64,000 nt of DNA from an uncultured Clostridia bacterium. GTDB taxonomy: Bacteria; Bacillota; Clostridia; Tissierellales; Peptoniphilaceae. Where the stretch lies: contig CAMYBS010000001.1 in assembly GCA_947254025.1 (NCBI GenBank), forward strand, positions 1 to 64,000, read 5' to 3'. The position numbers and the translations under genes were made by a program. The notes beneath the pieces were generated by a model. The model saw only the letters and a list, made by a program, of their open reading frames with translations. It had not been told where the DNA came from and made no database searches. Shown one piece after another: positions 20,692 through 29,654 of the stretch (position 1 is its first letter; each line of letters opens with the position of its first letter).

Positions 20692-20756
20692 TATTTATAC
20701 CCAAAAGATATTATTTCTAACAATATGTTATTAATTTATTTTAGCGGGTATAAATA
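20692..20756. promoter_or_regulatory. Divergent promoters carrying an 11-bp inverted repeat (rubredoxin / RsbW-like gene)
   Basis: The 11-mer GGGTATAAATA occurs on the plus strand at 20746-20756 and, perfectly inverted, at 20692-20702. Each copy contains the TATAAA -10 box of the gene it faces. On the minus strand TTGTTA (20718-20723) lies 18 bases before its -10; on the plus strand the -35 region is weak. The shared flanking GGG suggests common control, or may simply be promoter-like coincidence. Confidence 0.5.
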
Positions 20757-20777
20757 AACTAGTAGAGGAATGATATA

Positions 20778-21173
20778 ATGTATAAATTTTATGGAACGGT
20801 ATCTTCAAACATTGAGAGTGTTGAAGTATTTGTTGATAGGATAGTAGAAAATCTATATGAGTATCTGCCTAATGAAATGATTTTTAACATTAGGCTTGTT
20901 CTTAATGAGCTTTTGTTAAATTCAGCATCACATGGCAATCAATACAGCAAGGACAAGAAGGTTAAACTATACATATCAATAGATAATGATACTATCAAAT
21001 TAAGAGTAGAGGATGAGGGCGCTGGCACTTTAAGTATTTGTTCAAACAAAGAAGTTTGTAATCTTGGAGGAAGAGGTCTTAAGATAGTTGAGGCTTTGAC
21101 GGATAAAGTGGCTAGACTCGACCATGGAATAAAGTGCACTATTTTTTCAAGCTTTCTTGATCATAGGAGCTAA
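20778..21173 (+). CDS. RsbW/SpoIIAB-like ATP-binding protein (GHKL fold)
   Basis: The 131-aa protein has a compact histidine-kinase-like ATPase domain: N box LVLNELLLNSASHGN, G1 box VEDEGAG and G2 box GGRGLKIVEAL. This matches the HATPase_c_2 family of anti-sigma factors and serine kinases. No sigma factor or STAS-domain antagonist is next to it, so its partner is unknown. The site GAGGAATGATATA precedes the ATG. It is separated from typA by a new promoter. Confidence 0.83.
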   Translation: MYKFYGTVSSNIESVEVFVDRIVENLYEYLPNEMIFNIRLVLNELLLNSASHGNQYSKDKKVKLYISIDNDTIKLRVEDEGAGTLSICSNKEVCNLGGRGLKIVEALTDKVARLDHGIKCTIFSSFLDHRS

Positions 21174-21178
21174 AATAC

Positions 21179-21207
21179 TTGTAATTATTATAAAAAAGTA
21201 TTATAAT
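21179..21207 (+). promoter_or_regulatory. Sigma-A promoter of typA
   Basis: TTGTAA (21179-21184) and TATAAT (21202-21207) are spaced by exactly 17 bases, 27 bases before the typA ATG. Confidence 0.8.
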
Positions 21208-21233
21208 AAAAGGTAGTGTTTAGGAGGAATAAT

Positions 21234-23060
21234 ATGTTAAGAGAAGATTTAAGAAATATAGCAATCATAGCTCACGTTGACCATGGCAAAACAACCCTAG
21301 TTGACCAAATGCTTAGACAATCCGGTACATTTAGAGAAAATCAAGTTGTACAAGACAGAGTTATGGACTCTGGTGACCTTGAAAAAGAGCGTGGAATTAC
21401 TATACTTTCAAAAAATACAGCCGTTATACATAACGGTAAAAAGATAAATATAATAGATACACCAGGCCATGCTGACTTCGGAGGAGAAGTAGAGAGAGTT
21501 TTAAAGATGGTTAATGGTGTTGTTTTAGTTGTTGATGCTTTTGAAGGACCTATGCCACAAACAAAATTTGTATTAAAGAAGGCATTCGAACTTAATCTAC
21601 CTGTTATAGTTTGTATAAACAAGATAGATAGACCAGAAGCTAGACCAGTTGAAGTTGTTGATGAGGTTTTAGATTTATTTATAGAATTAGGCGCTGAAGA
21701 TGAAGCATTAGAAGCACCTTTTATCTTTGCATCAGCTAAAAAAGGGTATGCTACAAATCAAGTTACTATAGAAAAAGATAATATGGATGATTTATTTGAT
21801 GCAATTATTGAGCATATACCAGCTCCTGAATCAAATGAAGATGAGCCACTACAATTACTTATATCTACTATCGATTACAATGACTATGTAGGTAGAATCG
21901 GTATAGGTAAAATTGAAAGAGGTACTATTAAAAACGGTGCTGAGGCTGTCTTAGTTAATAAGCTTCATCCAGAAATGAAAAGAAAAGTTAAGATAGGTAA
22001 ACTATATGAATTCATCGGTCTTGATAAGGTTGAAACAAATGAGCAAAAGGGCGGGGCAATAGTTGCCGTTACTGGCATTGAAGATATATCTATAGGCGAC
22101 ACTATAGCTGATCCTGAATGCCCAGAAGCCCTTGACTTTGTTAAAATCTCTGAGCCAACCATCTCTATGAACTTCATAGTAAATGATTCACCATTTGCAG
22201 GAAGAGAAGGTAAATACGTAACATCAAGACAAATAAAAGCAAGACTTGAAAAAGAATTACAATCAAATGTATCTTTAAGAGTTGAAGAAACTGATTCGAC
22301 TGATGCATTTAAGGTATCAGGAAGAGGGGAGCTTCACTTATCAGTTTTAGTTGAAACAATGAGAAGAGAAGAATACGAGCTTCAATTATCAAAACCACAA
22401 GTATTATTTAAAACTGATGAGAACGGTAAAAAACTTGAGCCAATGGAAAAAGTTACTGTAGACGTATCTGAAGAATTTGTTGGAGCAGTTATAGATAAAT
22501 TATCAAGAAGAAAAGCTGAATTACAAGAGATGAAAGAAAACTCAGCTGGCTACTCGAGGCTTATATTTAAAATGCCTGCAAGAGGCTTAATTGGATATAG
22601 AAGCGAGTTTATGACTGATACACACGGTGAAGGCATTATTAACTCAATCTTTTTGGGATATGAGCCATACAAGGGAGAAATACCTACAAGAACAACTGGC
22701 TCACTTATTGCTTTTGAAACTGGTGTAGCATCAAGCTATGGACTAAATATAGCTCAAGGAAGAGGTATATTATTTATTGGACCACAAACTGAAGTTTATG
22801 AAGGCATGGTAGTTGGAGAAAATCCAAAGGGCCTTGATATAGAAGTTAACGTTACTAAGAAAAAACAAATGACAAATACAAGAGCTGCAGGCTCAGATGA
22901 TGCCATCAGACTTAGCCCTCCAAGAATACTATCACTTGAAGAAGCACTTGAATTTATTGAAGATGACGAACTTATCGAAGTAACACCTAAATCTATTAGA
23001 ATAAGAAAGAAAATTTTGGATACAAATAAGAGATATAAATCAAAGAATAACAAGAAATAG
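21234..23060 (+). CDS. typA: Ribosome-associated translational GTPase TypA/BipA
   Basis: This 608-aa translation-factor GTPase binds the 70S ribosome and aids subunit assembly and stress adaptation. G motifs are AHVDHGKTT (G1), DTPGHADFGG (G3) and NKIDR (G4), with EF-G-like domains after them and the BipA-specific C-terminal domain. The start is ATG at 21234, where AGGAGG lies six bases upstream; an in-frame ATG at 21216 precedes that site. Confidence 0.96.
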   Translation: MLREDLRNIAIIAHVDHGKTTLVDQMLRQSGTFRENQVVQDRVMDSGDLEKERGITILSKNTAVIHNGKKINIIDTPGHADFGGEVERVLKMVNGVVLVVDAFEGPMPQTKFVLKKAFELNLPVIVCINKIDRPEARPVEVVDEVLDLFIELGAEDEALEAPFIFASAKKGYATNQVTIEKDNMDDLFDAIIEHIPAPESNEDEPLQLLISTIDYNDYVGRIGIGKIERGTIKNGAEAVLVNKLHPEMKRKVKIGKLYEFIGLDKVETNEQKGGAIVAVTGIEDISIGDTIADPECPEALDFVKISEPTISMNFIVNDSPFAGREGKYVTSRQIKARLEKELQSNVSLRVEETDSTDAFKVSGRGELHLSVLVETMRREEYELQLSKPQVLFKTDENGKKLEPMEKVTVDVSEEFVGAVIDKLSRRKAELQEMKENSAGYSRLIFKMPARGLIGYRSEFMTDTHGEGIINSIFLGYEPYKGEIPTRTTGSLIAFETGVASSYGLNIAQGRGILFIGPQTEVYEGMVVGENPKGLDIEVNVTKKKQMTNTRAAGSDDAIRLSPPRILSLEEALEFIEDDELIEVTPKSIRIRKKILDTNKRYKSKNNKK

Positions 23061-23071
23061 GAGAAATTACA

Positions 23072-24499
23072 TTGGATATATCAAAACATGTTTTAATAGG
23101 TTATATATTAAACTTGCTTTTAGGCTTGTTCATAGTTTTTAAGGAAAGAAAAAATATAAAGTCAACATGGCTATGGTTAATGATACTACTGTATTTGCCA
23201 TTTGTTGGCTTTATACTTTATATGTTCTTTGGCCTTGATTACAGAAAAATGAAAACTTTTGATGAAAAGATGATGCTTGATCAGAAAGAGAAAAGAATTG
23301 TTGAAAATCAAAAGAAATTTTTTGCGCTTACAAAGTCTGAGGATTTAAATTCAGATCAAAAAGAGCTTATAAATCTGTGCCTATCAACATGCGATGCTAC
23401 TTTTACTGATTATAATGATGTAAAATTTTATTTCGATGGAAGAGATAAATTTAAAGATTTATTTGAAGATGTAATAAAGGCTCAAGAGTATATTTATATA
23501 GAATATTACATTTTTAAGACAGATAAATTAGGAAGAAAGTTTATCAATCTTCTAAATCAAAAGCTTAAAGAAGGGGTAGAAGTTAGAATCTTAGTTGATG
23601 CTGTTGGATCAAGAAGCATTAGAAAGAAGTATTTTAGAGAATTTAAGAAGCTTGGAGGACAGATTGATTCATTCTTTCCATTGTTCTTCTCTAAATTTAC
23701 AACAAGATTTAACTATAGAAATCATAGAAAGATAGTTATAATAGACGGCAAAATCGCATATAGTGGCGGTTTTAACGTTGGCAATGAATATATAAGCAAA
23801 AGTAAAAAATTTGGTTTCTGGAGAGATACTCATTTTAGGCTAACAGGGGATATAGTTGAAGAGTATTTAAGAAGGTTTAACTTTGATTATAGATTTGCAA
23901 CTGGAATTAAAGCAGAGGGAGAATATTATAAAGACCATGATGAGAAGACTTTAAACAGTATGCAGCTTGTAACCTCAGGACCAGACTCAATGTTTGAAAA
24001 CATAAAGAACGTTTATCTAAAAATGATAAGTACAGCAAAAACTAGACTTTGGATACAAAGTCCGTACTTTATACCAGATGATTCTATATTTGAGGCGATA
24101 AGGATAGCTGCTTTATCAGGTGTTGATGTTAGAATAATGATACCAAATAAACCTGATCACATCTTTGTTTATTGGGCAACACTCAGTCATGTAGGACAGC
24201 TATTAGAAGATAACATCAAGATATATCAATATGAGAACGGTTTTTTACATTCTAAGCAAGTTATAAAAGATGATGATATATGTACAGTTGGAACAGCTAA
24301 TTTTGATATTAGAAGTTTTTCACTAAATTTTGAAGCTAATCTAGTATTCTATGATCAAAATACAAATAAACTACTTAGCGAACAGTTTTTGAAAGATATT
24401 GAAAAATCATCTGTATTAACACTTGAAAAGTATAATAAGAGAAGTAGAATCGTTAGAATAAAGGAATCAATATCAAGATTATTATCACCAGGACTATAA
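23072..24499 (+). CDS. cls: Cardiolipin synthase (phospholipase D type)
   Basis: Cls joins two phosphatidylglycerols into cardiolipin at the membrane. The 475-aa protein has two N-terminal membrane segments (about residues 5-22 and 32-52) and two HKD motifs: HRKIVIIDGKIAYSGG with GNEY, and HSKQVIKDDDICTVGTANFD. The length is normal. The start is TTG at 23072, with AGGAG upstream. It follows typA by 11 bases and is probably co-transcribed; the stop codon is inside the terminator stem. Confidence 0.93.
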   Translation: MDISKHVLIGYILNLLLGLFIVFKERKNIKSTWLWLMILLYLPFVGFILYMFFGLDYRKMKTFDEKMMLDQKEKRIVENQKKFFALTKSEDLNSDQKELINLCLSTCDATFTDYNDVKFYFDGRDKFKDLFEDVIKAQEYIYIEYYIFKTDKLGRKFINLLNQKLKEGVEVRILVDAVGSRSIRKKYFREFKKLGGQIDSFFPLFFSKFTTRFNYRNHRKIVIIDGKIAYSGGFNVGNEYISKSKKFGFWRDTHFRLTGDIVEEYLRRFNFDYRFATGIKAEGEYYKDHDEKTLNSMQLVTSGPDSMFENIKNVYLKMISTAKTRLWIQSPYFIPDDSIFEAIRIAALSGVDVRIMIPNKPDHIFVYWATLSHVGQLLEDNIKIYQYENGFLHSKQVIKDDDICTVGTANFDIRSFSLNFEANLVFYDQNTNKLLSEQFLKDIEKSSVLTLEKYNKRSRIVRIKESISRLLSPGL

Positions 24500-24516
24500 T
24501 TTATAGTCCTTTTTTA
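24490..24516 (+). terminator. Terminator overlapping the cls stop codon
   Basis: AGGACTATAA (24490-24499) and its perfect complement (24501-24510) form a hairpin followed by a T6 run. The last codons and TAA of cls are part of the stem. Confidence 0.85.
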
Positions 24517-24570
24517 TTGTATAAATACTAATTAAACTATAAAAAATATCTATGTTTATCATATAAAACC

Positions 24571-24599
24571 TTGCTTAAATAAAGAATATGTGGTATAAT
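24571..24599 (+). promoter_or_regulatory. Sigma-A promoter of rny
   Basis: TTGCTT (24571-24576) and TATAAT (24594-24599) with a 17-base spacer. Transcription would begin near 24606, about 48 bases before the rny start. Confidence 0.75.
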
Positions 24600-24653
24600 A
24601 ACTTTAAGCGTGATGCTTAAAACCAATAAAATTTAATAGGAGGTGTTTTAAGT

Positions 24654-26204
24654 TTGGATAAGTTTTTATCAGGCGAAGTATTGATTGCAGCTCTTCTTGC
24701 AATAGTAGTCGGAGCTATCATAGGATATATACTTAGAAAGATTATAGGCGAAAAGAAAATTAAAAGCGCTGAAATTGAATCAAGTAGAATTATCGAAGAA
24801 GCAAAGACTAAGGCAAGTCAAGAAGCAAAAGAAAAGATACTATCCGCTAAAGAAGAAATTCACAAACTAAGAAATGACCTCGACAAAGAAGCAAAAGAAA
24901 AAGAAATCGAACTTAAAAAATCGGAAAAAAGATTGATCAACAAAGAAGAAAATCTTGATAAGAGAACACAATCTTATGAAAAGAAAGAAGAACAACTAAA
25001 AAACAAGATGAACTCATTAAGCAAGAAGGAAGAAGAAGTTGAACAATTAATTGAAGAAAGAAGAAAAGAAGTTGAGCGCGTTTCTAAAATGACTACTCAA
25101 GAGGCTAAAGACATAATCTTGGATGAAGTTAAGAAAGAAATGACTCACGAGTGTGCTGCTTATATTAGGCAAGCAACTTACGATGCAAAAGAAGAAGCAC
25201 AAAAGAATGCTAGAGAAATCATAGCAGATGCTATTCAAAAGAACGCTTCAGACTATGTAACTGAAGTTAGTGTCAATGTTGTTAACCTACCAAACGATGA
25301 GATGAAGGGAAGAATCATCGGTAGAGAAGGTAGAAATATAAGAACACTAGAAACTTTAACCGGAGTAGATCTAATTATAGATGATACACCGGAAGCAGTA
25401 GTATTATCAAGTTTTGACCCAATTAGAAGAGAGATTTGCAAAATTGCTTTGGAAAAACTTATAGCTGACGGAAGAATTCATCCAGCTAGGATTGAAGAGA
25501 TGGTCAACAAAGCTAAGGTCGAGGTAGAGACAGTTATAAAAGAAGAAGGAGAAAGAGCCGTTATCGAAGCTGGTGTACGTAACTTACATCCTGAGCTAGT
25601 AAAACTATTAGGTAGACTTAAATTTAGAACAAGTTATGGTCAAAATGTTCTAGAACATTCTATAGAAGTTGCTAAAATATCAGCAACTATTGCAGAAGAG
25701 CTAGGAGCAGACATAAGACTTGCTAGAAGAGGAGGTTTACTTCATGACATAGGTAAATCCATTGACCAACAAATGGAAGGAAGTCATGTTGAAATAGGTG
25801 TAAATGCTTGCAAGAGATATAAGGAAAACAAAGAAGTTCTAAACATTATCGGTTCACACCATGGCGATGAAGAACCAACAACAGTCGAAGCTGTTATAGT
25901 TCAAGCTGCTGACGCAATATCTGCAGCAAGACCAGGCGCTAGAAGAGAAACTTTGGAATCGTACATCAAGAGACTAGAAACACTAGAAGGTATAGCAAAT
26001 TCATTCGAAGGTATCGAAAAGTCATATGCTATACAAGCTGGTAGGGAAATCAGAATAATGGTTAAACCTGAAGTTATAGATGAAGATAAGATGCTTTTAA
26101 TGAGCCGCGATATTGCAAAGCAAATAGAAGAAAATTTGGAATATCCTGGACAAATTAAAGTTACTGTCATTAGAGAAACTAGAAGTACTGATTACGCTAA
26201 ATAG
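24654..26204 (+). CDS. rny: Ribonuclease Y (membrane-anchored mRNA-decay endonuclease)
   Basis: RNase Y starts bulk mRNA turnover in Firmicutes and scaffolds the degradosome. The 516-aa protein has an N-terminal membrane anchor (about residues 8-28), a long charged coiled coil (about 30-200), a KH domain ([22 protein letters not shown]) and an HD domain with LLHDIGKS and SHHGDEEP. The start is TTG at 24654 with a strong AGGAGGTG site. It is monocistronic, bounded by a promoter and a terminator. Confidence 0.96.
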   Translation: MDKFLSGEVLIAALLAIVVGAIIGYILRKIIGEKKIKSAEIESSRIIEEAKTKASQEAKEKILSAKEEIHKLRNDLDKEAKEKEIELKKSEKRLINKEENLDKRTQSYEKKEEQLKNKMNSLSKKEEEVEQLIEERRKEVERVSKMTTQEAKDIILDEVKKEMTHECAAYIRQATYDAKEEAQKNAREIIADAIQKNASDYVTEVSVNVVNLPNDEMKGRIIGREGRNIRTLETLTGVDLIIDDTPEAVVLSSFDPIRREICKIALEKLIADGRIHPARIEEMVNKAKVEVETVIKEEGERAVIEAGVRNLHPELVKLLGRLKFRTSYGQNVLEHSIEVAKISATIAEELGADIRLARRGGLLHDIGKSIDQQMEGSHVEIGVNACKRYKENKEVLNIIGSHHGDEEPTTVEAVIVQAADAISAARPGARRETLESYIKRLETLEGIANSFEGIEKSYAIQAGREIRIMVKPEVIDEDKMLLMSRDIAKQIEENLEYPGQIKVTVIRETRSTDYAK

Positions 26205-26213
26205 TATTAAATT

Positions 26214-26246
26214 AAAATGTGTAGATGTAATGTCTACACATTTTTT
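26214..26246 (+). terminator. Terminator after rny
   Basis: A stem of about 11 bp (26215-26225 with 26233-26243) is followed by a T-rich run. Confidence 0.85.
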
Positions 26247-26321
26247 GTTTTTATTAAAAATATTTTACTTAATATTCAGTAAAAGTATTTGTATATAGAA
26301 GATAAATTCAATAAAAAATCT

Positions 26322-26350
26322 TTGACATTTATAAGAAAGGGTGGTATAAT
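26322..26350 (+). promoter_or_regulatory. Consensus sigma-A promoter of the Xer-type recombinase gene
   Basis: TTGACA (26322-26327), a 17-base spacer and TATAAT (26345-26350) match the consensus perfectly. Transcription would start near 26357, leaving a leader of about 66 bases that contains the palindrome at 26364-26391. Confidence 0.85.
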
Positions 26351-26363
26351 AGATTTAAATAAA

Positions 26364-26391
26364 ATGTCGCTAAATATAAATTTAGTGACAT
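26364..26391. other. 28-bp palindrome (11-6-11) in the xer leader: operator or dif-like candidate
   Basis: Two 11-base arms, ATGTCGCTAAA (26364-26374) and TTTAGTGACAT (26381-26391), are complementary at 10 of 11 positions around a 6-base centre TATAAA. In RNA it would form a stable hairpin between promoter and ribosome binding site (GAAAGGGG). The 11-6-11 geometry is that of Xer recombination sites, but the sequence does not clearly match known dif consensus sequences. It could equally be a repressor operator. Confidence 0.4.
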
Positions 26392-26423
26392 AAATATATA
26401 ATATCGAAAGGGGCACCTAATAT

Positions 26424-27398
26424 ATGGCAATTACACAAAAAAACGATCCTAACTATATAAAAGACTTTTTAGGATATTTAAAATCAGTTAAAGGCTTATC
26501 TATTAATACTATCCAAAGTTATTACTACGATTTAAAATCTTTCCTTAAATTTGTTGCTATTCGTTTAGAAATCTTAGATCAAAATGATGAATATTATTAT
26601 ACATCTGTTACTGTTAATGATATTAAAAAGCTTCAGATTAATGACCTATATGCCTTTATATCCTATGCAGATGAAGATCTTGATAATACTAACTATGGTA
26701 AATATAGAAAAGCTGCTGTAGTTCATGCTCTATATGCTTACCTAATTAAGGTTAATCTAATTGATAATAATGTTGCTAATGAATTAGAAATGCCTAAGAT
26801 TGATCAGCGTCTACCTATATACTTAACTCTTAATCAATGTGAAACGCTATTAAATACCATTATGAAGAATGAAAATAATGAAATGCGTAATCGTGATTAT
26901 GCTATAATCATGTTGTTTTTGAACTGCGGCTTGCGTATATCTGAGCTAACTAGCCTTAATTTAGACTCAATTAATGAAAATAGATATATCAACGTTGTTG
27001 GTAAAGGCAATAAAGAAAGACAATTGTACTTAAATGATGCTACCTTTAGTGCAATAAAGGATTATATTGAACTAAGACCAAAAGATGTTAAAGAAAGAGA
27101 TAAACACGCCCTATTCATTTCTCAAAAGAAGGTTCGTATGTCAAACCGCGCTGTTCAGTATATGTTTGATAAGTATCTACTTGAAGCTGGCCTTGATAAA
27201 AATAAGTTTACAGTGCACAAGTTAAGACATACAGCCGCTACCCTTATGTACAAGTACGGCTCAGTTGATATAAGGTCCTTGCAAGAGATCCTTGGTCACA
27301 CATCAGTAGCTACAACACAGATATATACGCATCTTGATAACAGTACTCTTAAAAAATCAATTGAAAATAATCCACTAGCCAATAGAAAAAAGTATTAG
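26424..27398 (+). CDS. xerC: XerC/D-type tyrosine recombinase
   Basis: The 324-aa recombinase has an N-terminal SAM-like DNA-binding domain (about residues 10-115) and a catalytic domain with all active-site residues: Arg171 (CGLRISE), Lys194 (GKGNKER), His265 and Arg268 (HKLRHT), His292 (LGHTS) and nucleophile Tyr301. Its form resembles the housekeeping clostridial Xer proteins that resolve chromosome dimers, and no phage genes are near. Arg is often encoded by CGT/CGC here (about 6 of 14), unlike the AGA-dominated neighbours. It is a single-gene unit with its own promoter and terminator. Confidence 0.88.
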   Translation: MAITQKNDPNYIKDFLGYLKSVKGLSINTIQSYYYDLKSFLKFVAIRLEILDQNDEYYYTSVTVNDIKKLQINDLYAFISYADEDLDNTNYGKYRKAAVVHALYAYLIKVNLIDNNVANELEMPKIDQRLPIYLTLNQCETLLNTIMKNENNEMRNRDYAIIMLFLNCGLRISELTSLNLDSINENRYINVVGKGNKERQLYLNDATFSAIKDYIELRPKDVKERDKHALFISQKKVRMSNRAVQYMFDKYLLEAGLDKNKFTVHKLRHTAATLMYKYGSVDIRSLQEILGHTSVATTQIYTHLDNSTLKKSIENNPLANRKKY

Positions 27399-27420
27399 AT
27401 TCGCTCTAATACTTTTATTT
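27388..27420. terminator. Bidirectional terminator between converging xer and methionine gamma-lyase-family genes
   Basis: A 12-bp stem (27388-27399 with 27405-27416), TTCGC loop, A-rich on the left and T-rich on the right, can stop transcription from both sides. The xer stop codon lies in the stem. Confidence 0.85.
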
Positions 27421-27433
27421 TTTACATATTTTT

Positions 27434-28708
27434 TTATAATGATATCTTCCCTGCGTCTACAAGGTCTTGTAGGGCTATCATAAGGCCTAATTTGCCTTGT
27501 TCTAAGGACATTGATCCTTGGAAGTATGCAATATATGGCTCTCTTATAGGGCCATCTGCTGATATCTCTATGGATGAGCCGTCTATAAAGCTACCTGACG
27601 CCATAATTATTTTATTCTCATAGCCTGGCATGTCCCAAGGCTCTGGTGTTAAGAACGAGTCAACACATGCCGCTTTTTGTATTGATTTACAGAACTTAAT
27701 AAGAATGTCTGGATCTTTGAACTTTATTGCACATACTATATCTGATTTGTGTTCGTTATACTCTGGTGTGCACTCAAAACCAAGTTTTGTAAATACATAT
27801 GAAAACAAGCTTTGTGTCTTTAAGGCTTCACACACTACTCTTGGTGACATATATAAGCCTTGAAGAGTTGTTCTAAGTGTGCCATAAGATAAACCAAGCT
27901 CCTTACCTAAGCCTGGTGCATATAAACGGTCTGCAGCTAGCTCTATAAGATCTTTTCTTCCTACTAAATAGCCGCCGCCTAAACTGATGCCAGCGCCAAG
28001 ATTTTTAAGTAGAGATCCAGCTATGATATCTGCACCAATATCTGTCGGTTCAATACTGTCAGTAAATTCACCATAACAATTATCATACATGATAACTATG
28101 TCTGGATGTTTCTCTTTAAACTTAAGCATATCATCTTTTATTGCATGTAGATTGATTGCCTTTCTAAATTCATAGCCAATTGACCTTTGTACAACTATGG
28201 CTTTAGTGTTTTTAGTGATTTTCGATTCTAAGGCCTCAAAATCTATCGTATTTGCATTTAAGTCTACTTGCCTATACATAATACCTTTTTTCATTAATGA
28301 GTCCCTTAAATCGCCAATTAGGCCTATACTTTTTTGTATAGTATCATAAGGAGTACCGGTAACGTATATAAACTCATCACCATGGTCAAGAATCGAAGAA
28401 AGCATTATATATATAGCGTGTGTACCTGAAACTATAGAAGTTCTTACTAAAGCATCCTCTGCATTAAAGATGTCTTTGAAAATTTCTTCTATCTTATCTC
28501 TGCCTATATCGCCATAGCCATAACCAGTTGCATAATAAAAGTCTGATGCTGCTAGTTTATTTTTTTGCATAGCATGTATAACTTTTATTTGATTAATCTC
28601 TTTATTATTCTCATATTCTTTGTATGTCTCACTTAATTCATCGGCTGCATTATTGACTAAATTTATGACAGCATCTGATAATTCGTATTGTTTATAAATA
28701 TTATTCAT
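27434..28708 (-). CDS. Methionine gamma-lyase family PLP enzyme ('aluminium resistance' family)
   Basis: The 424-aa protein belongs to the fold-type I PLP family long labelled aluminium resistance protein or methionine gamma-lyase (PF06838). A likely PLP lysine lies in GSLLKNLGAG, followed by GGGYLVGRKDLI; the cofactor-aspartate region is VIMYDNCYGEF. The likely reaction is gamma- or beta-elimination on a sulfur amino acid, but the substrate is not established for this branch. ATG at 28708 with AAAGGTGG is chosen over an upstream in-frame start inside miaA. It overlaps miaA by eight bases, the common arrangement in clostridia. Confidence 0.85.
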   Translation of the reverse strand: MNNIYKQYELSDAVINLVNNAADELSETYKEYENNKEINQIKVIHAMQKNKLAASDFYYATGYGYGDIGRDKIEEIFKDIFNAEDALVRTSIVSGTHAIYIMLSSILDHGDEFIYVTGTPYDTIQKSIGLIGDLRDSLMKKGIMYRQVDLNANTIDFEALESKITKNTKAIVVQRSIGYEFRKAINLHAIKDDMLKFKEKHPDIVIMYDNCYGEFTDSIEPTDIGADIIAGSLLKNLGAGISLGGGYLVGRKDLIELAADRLYAPGLGKELGLSYGTLRTTLQGLYMSPRVVCEALKTQSLFSYVFTKLGFECTPEYNEHKSDIVCAIKFKDPDILIKFCKSIQKAACVDSFLTPEPWDMPGYENKIIMASGSFIDGSSIEISADGPIREPYIAYFQGSMSLEQGKLGLMIALQDLVDAGKISL

Positions 28709-29654
28709 TATTCCACCTTTTCCTAATGTCCTTATATATTGCATCAATAGTTTGATCTATATCGTCAAAGTTTACATCAATGAAATTTGCTTCACTTTCA
28801 CGCCTAAACCATGTTAATTGTCTTTTTGCATAATTCCTTGATTTTTGCTTTATAAGTTCAACAGCTCTATCATAAGTAATTTCTCCTTGCAAATAGCTTA
28901 TAAGTTCTTTATATCCAATAGCAAGAAGAGCTCTATTTGAAGCTATTTCTTGAGTGCTCATATCCTTGATAATGTCTTTAACTTCATCTAAAAGACCAGC
29001 TTCAAGCATAATATCAACTCTTTTGTTGATTCTGTCATATAAAAGAGCTCTATCTGTTTGAAGTATATAGATAAGCTTATCGTACCCATCATTGTATACT
29101 CTAAAGTCTTTATTTTCTTCGCTGTATTTATTACCACTCTTATATATAACTTCCAAGGCTCTGATTATCCTAAAAGTATCATTTACACTAAGCTTTTCAG
29201 CATACTTTGGATCAAGCTCTTTTAATTTATTATATAAATGCTCTTTGCCAAATTCTTTAGCTTCTGTACTTAGTTTTTCTCTAAGTGCTTTGTCTTCAGC
29301 CTCACTGCTAAAGTCTAGTTTATATAATAAGGAATTGATATATAGACCTGTTCCTCCTATGATTATAGGGATTGTCCCACGCTCATTCATATCACTAATT
29401 AGCTTTTTTGCCTTCTTTTGATAGTCGTATACAGAGAAATTATCGTGTATACTTACTTCGTCTATCATATGATGTTTTACGCCAGACATCTCTTCATCAG
29501 TAATTTTTGCAGTTCCAATCTTCATTTCTTTATATATCTGCATAGAGTCAGACGATATAATTTCTGCATTTCCAAGCTTTTTAGCAAGCTCCACAGCGAC
29601 CTTTGATTTACCAATACCAGTTGGACCCGATATAACTAAGATTTTTTCTTTCAT
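28701..29654 (-). CDS. miaA: tRNA dimethylallyltransferase
   Basis: MiaA adds an isopentenyl group from DMAPP to A37 of tRNAs reading UNN codons; MiaB, also in this operon, then methylthiolates it. The 317-aa protein has the P-loop GPTGIGKS, the DSMQIYKEM substrate motif and GGTGLYI. The ATG at 29654 overlaps the mutL stop as TGATG; a GTG one codon earlier is possible, but AGGA spacing favours the ATG. Its DMAPP comes from the MEP pathway, two late enzymes of which are encoded in this window. Confidence 0.95.
   Translation of the reverse strand: MKEKILVISGPTGIGKSKVAVELAKKLGNAEIISSDSMQIYKEMKIGTAKITDEEMSGVKHHMIDEVSIHDNFSVYDYQKKAKKLISDMNERGTIPIIIGGTGLYINSLLYKLDFSSEAEDKALREKLSTEAKEFGKEHLYNKLKELDPKYAEKLSVNDTFRIIRALEVIYKSGNKYSEENKDFRVYNDGYDKLIYILQTDRALLYDRINKRVDIMLEAGLLDEVKDIIKDMSTQEIASNRALLAIGYKELISYLQGEITYDRAVELIKQKSRNYAKRQLTWFRRESEANFIDVNFDDIDQTIDAIYKDIRKRWNNE

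Noticed and set aside
24490..24653. A small RNA or riboswitch between cls and rny
   Set aside because: The gap is accounted for by the cls terminator, an AT-rich spacer and the rny promoter; no extra structure was seen.
26424..27398. Phage or genomic-island integrase
   Set aside because: No tRNA gene, attachment repeats, phage or mobility genes flank it, and it resembles the housekeeping clostridial Xer type.
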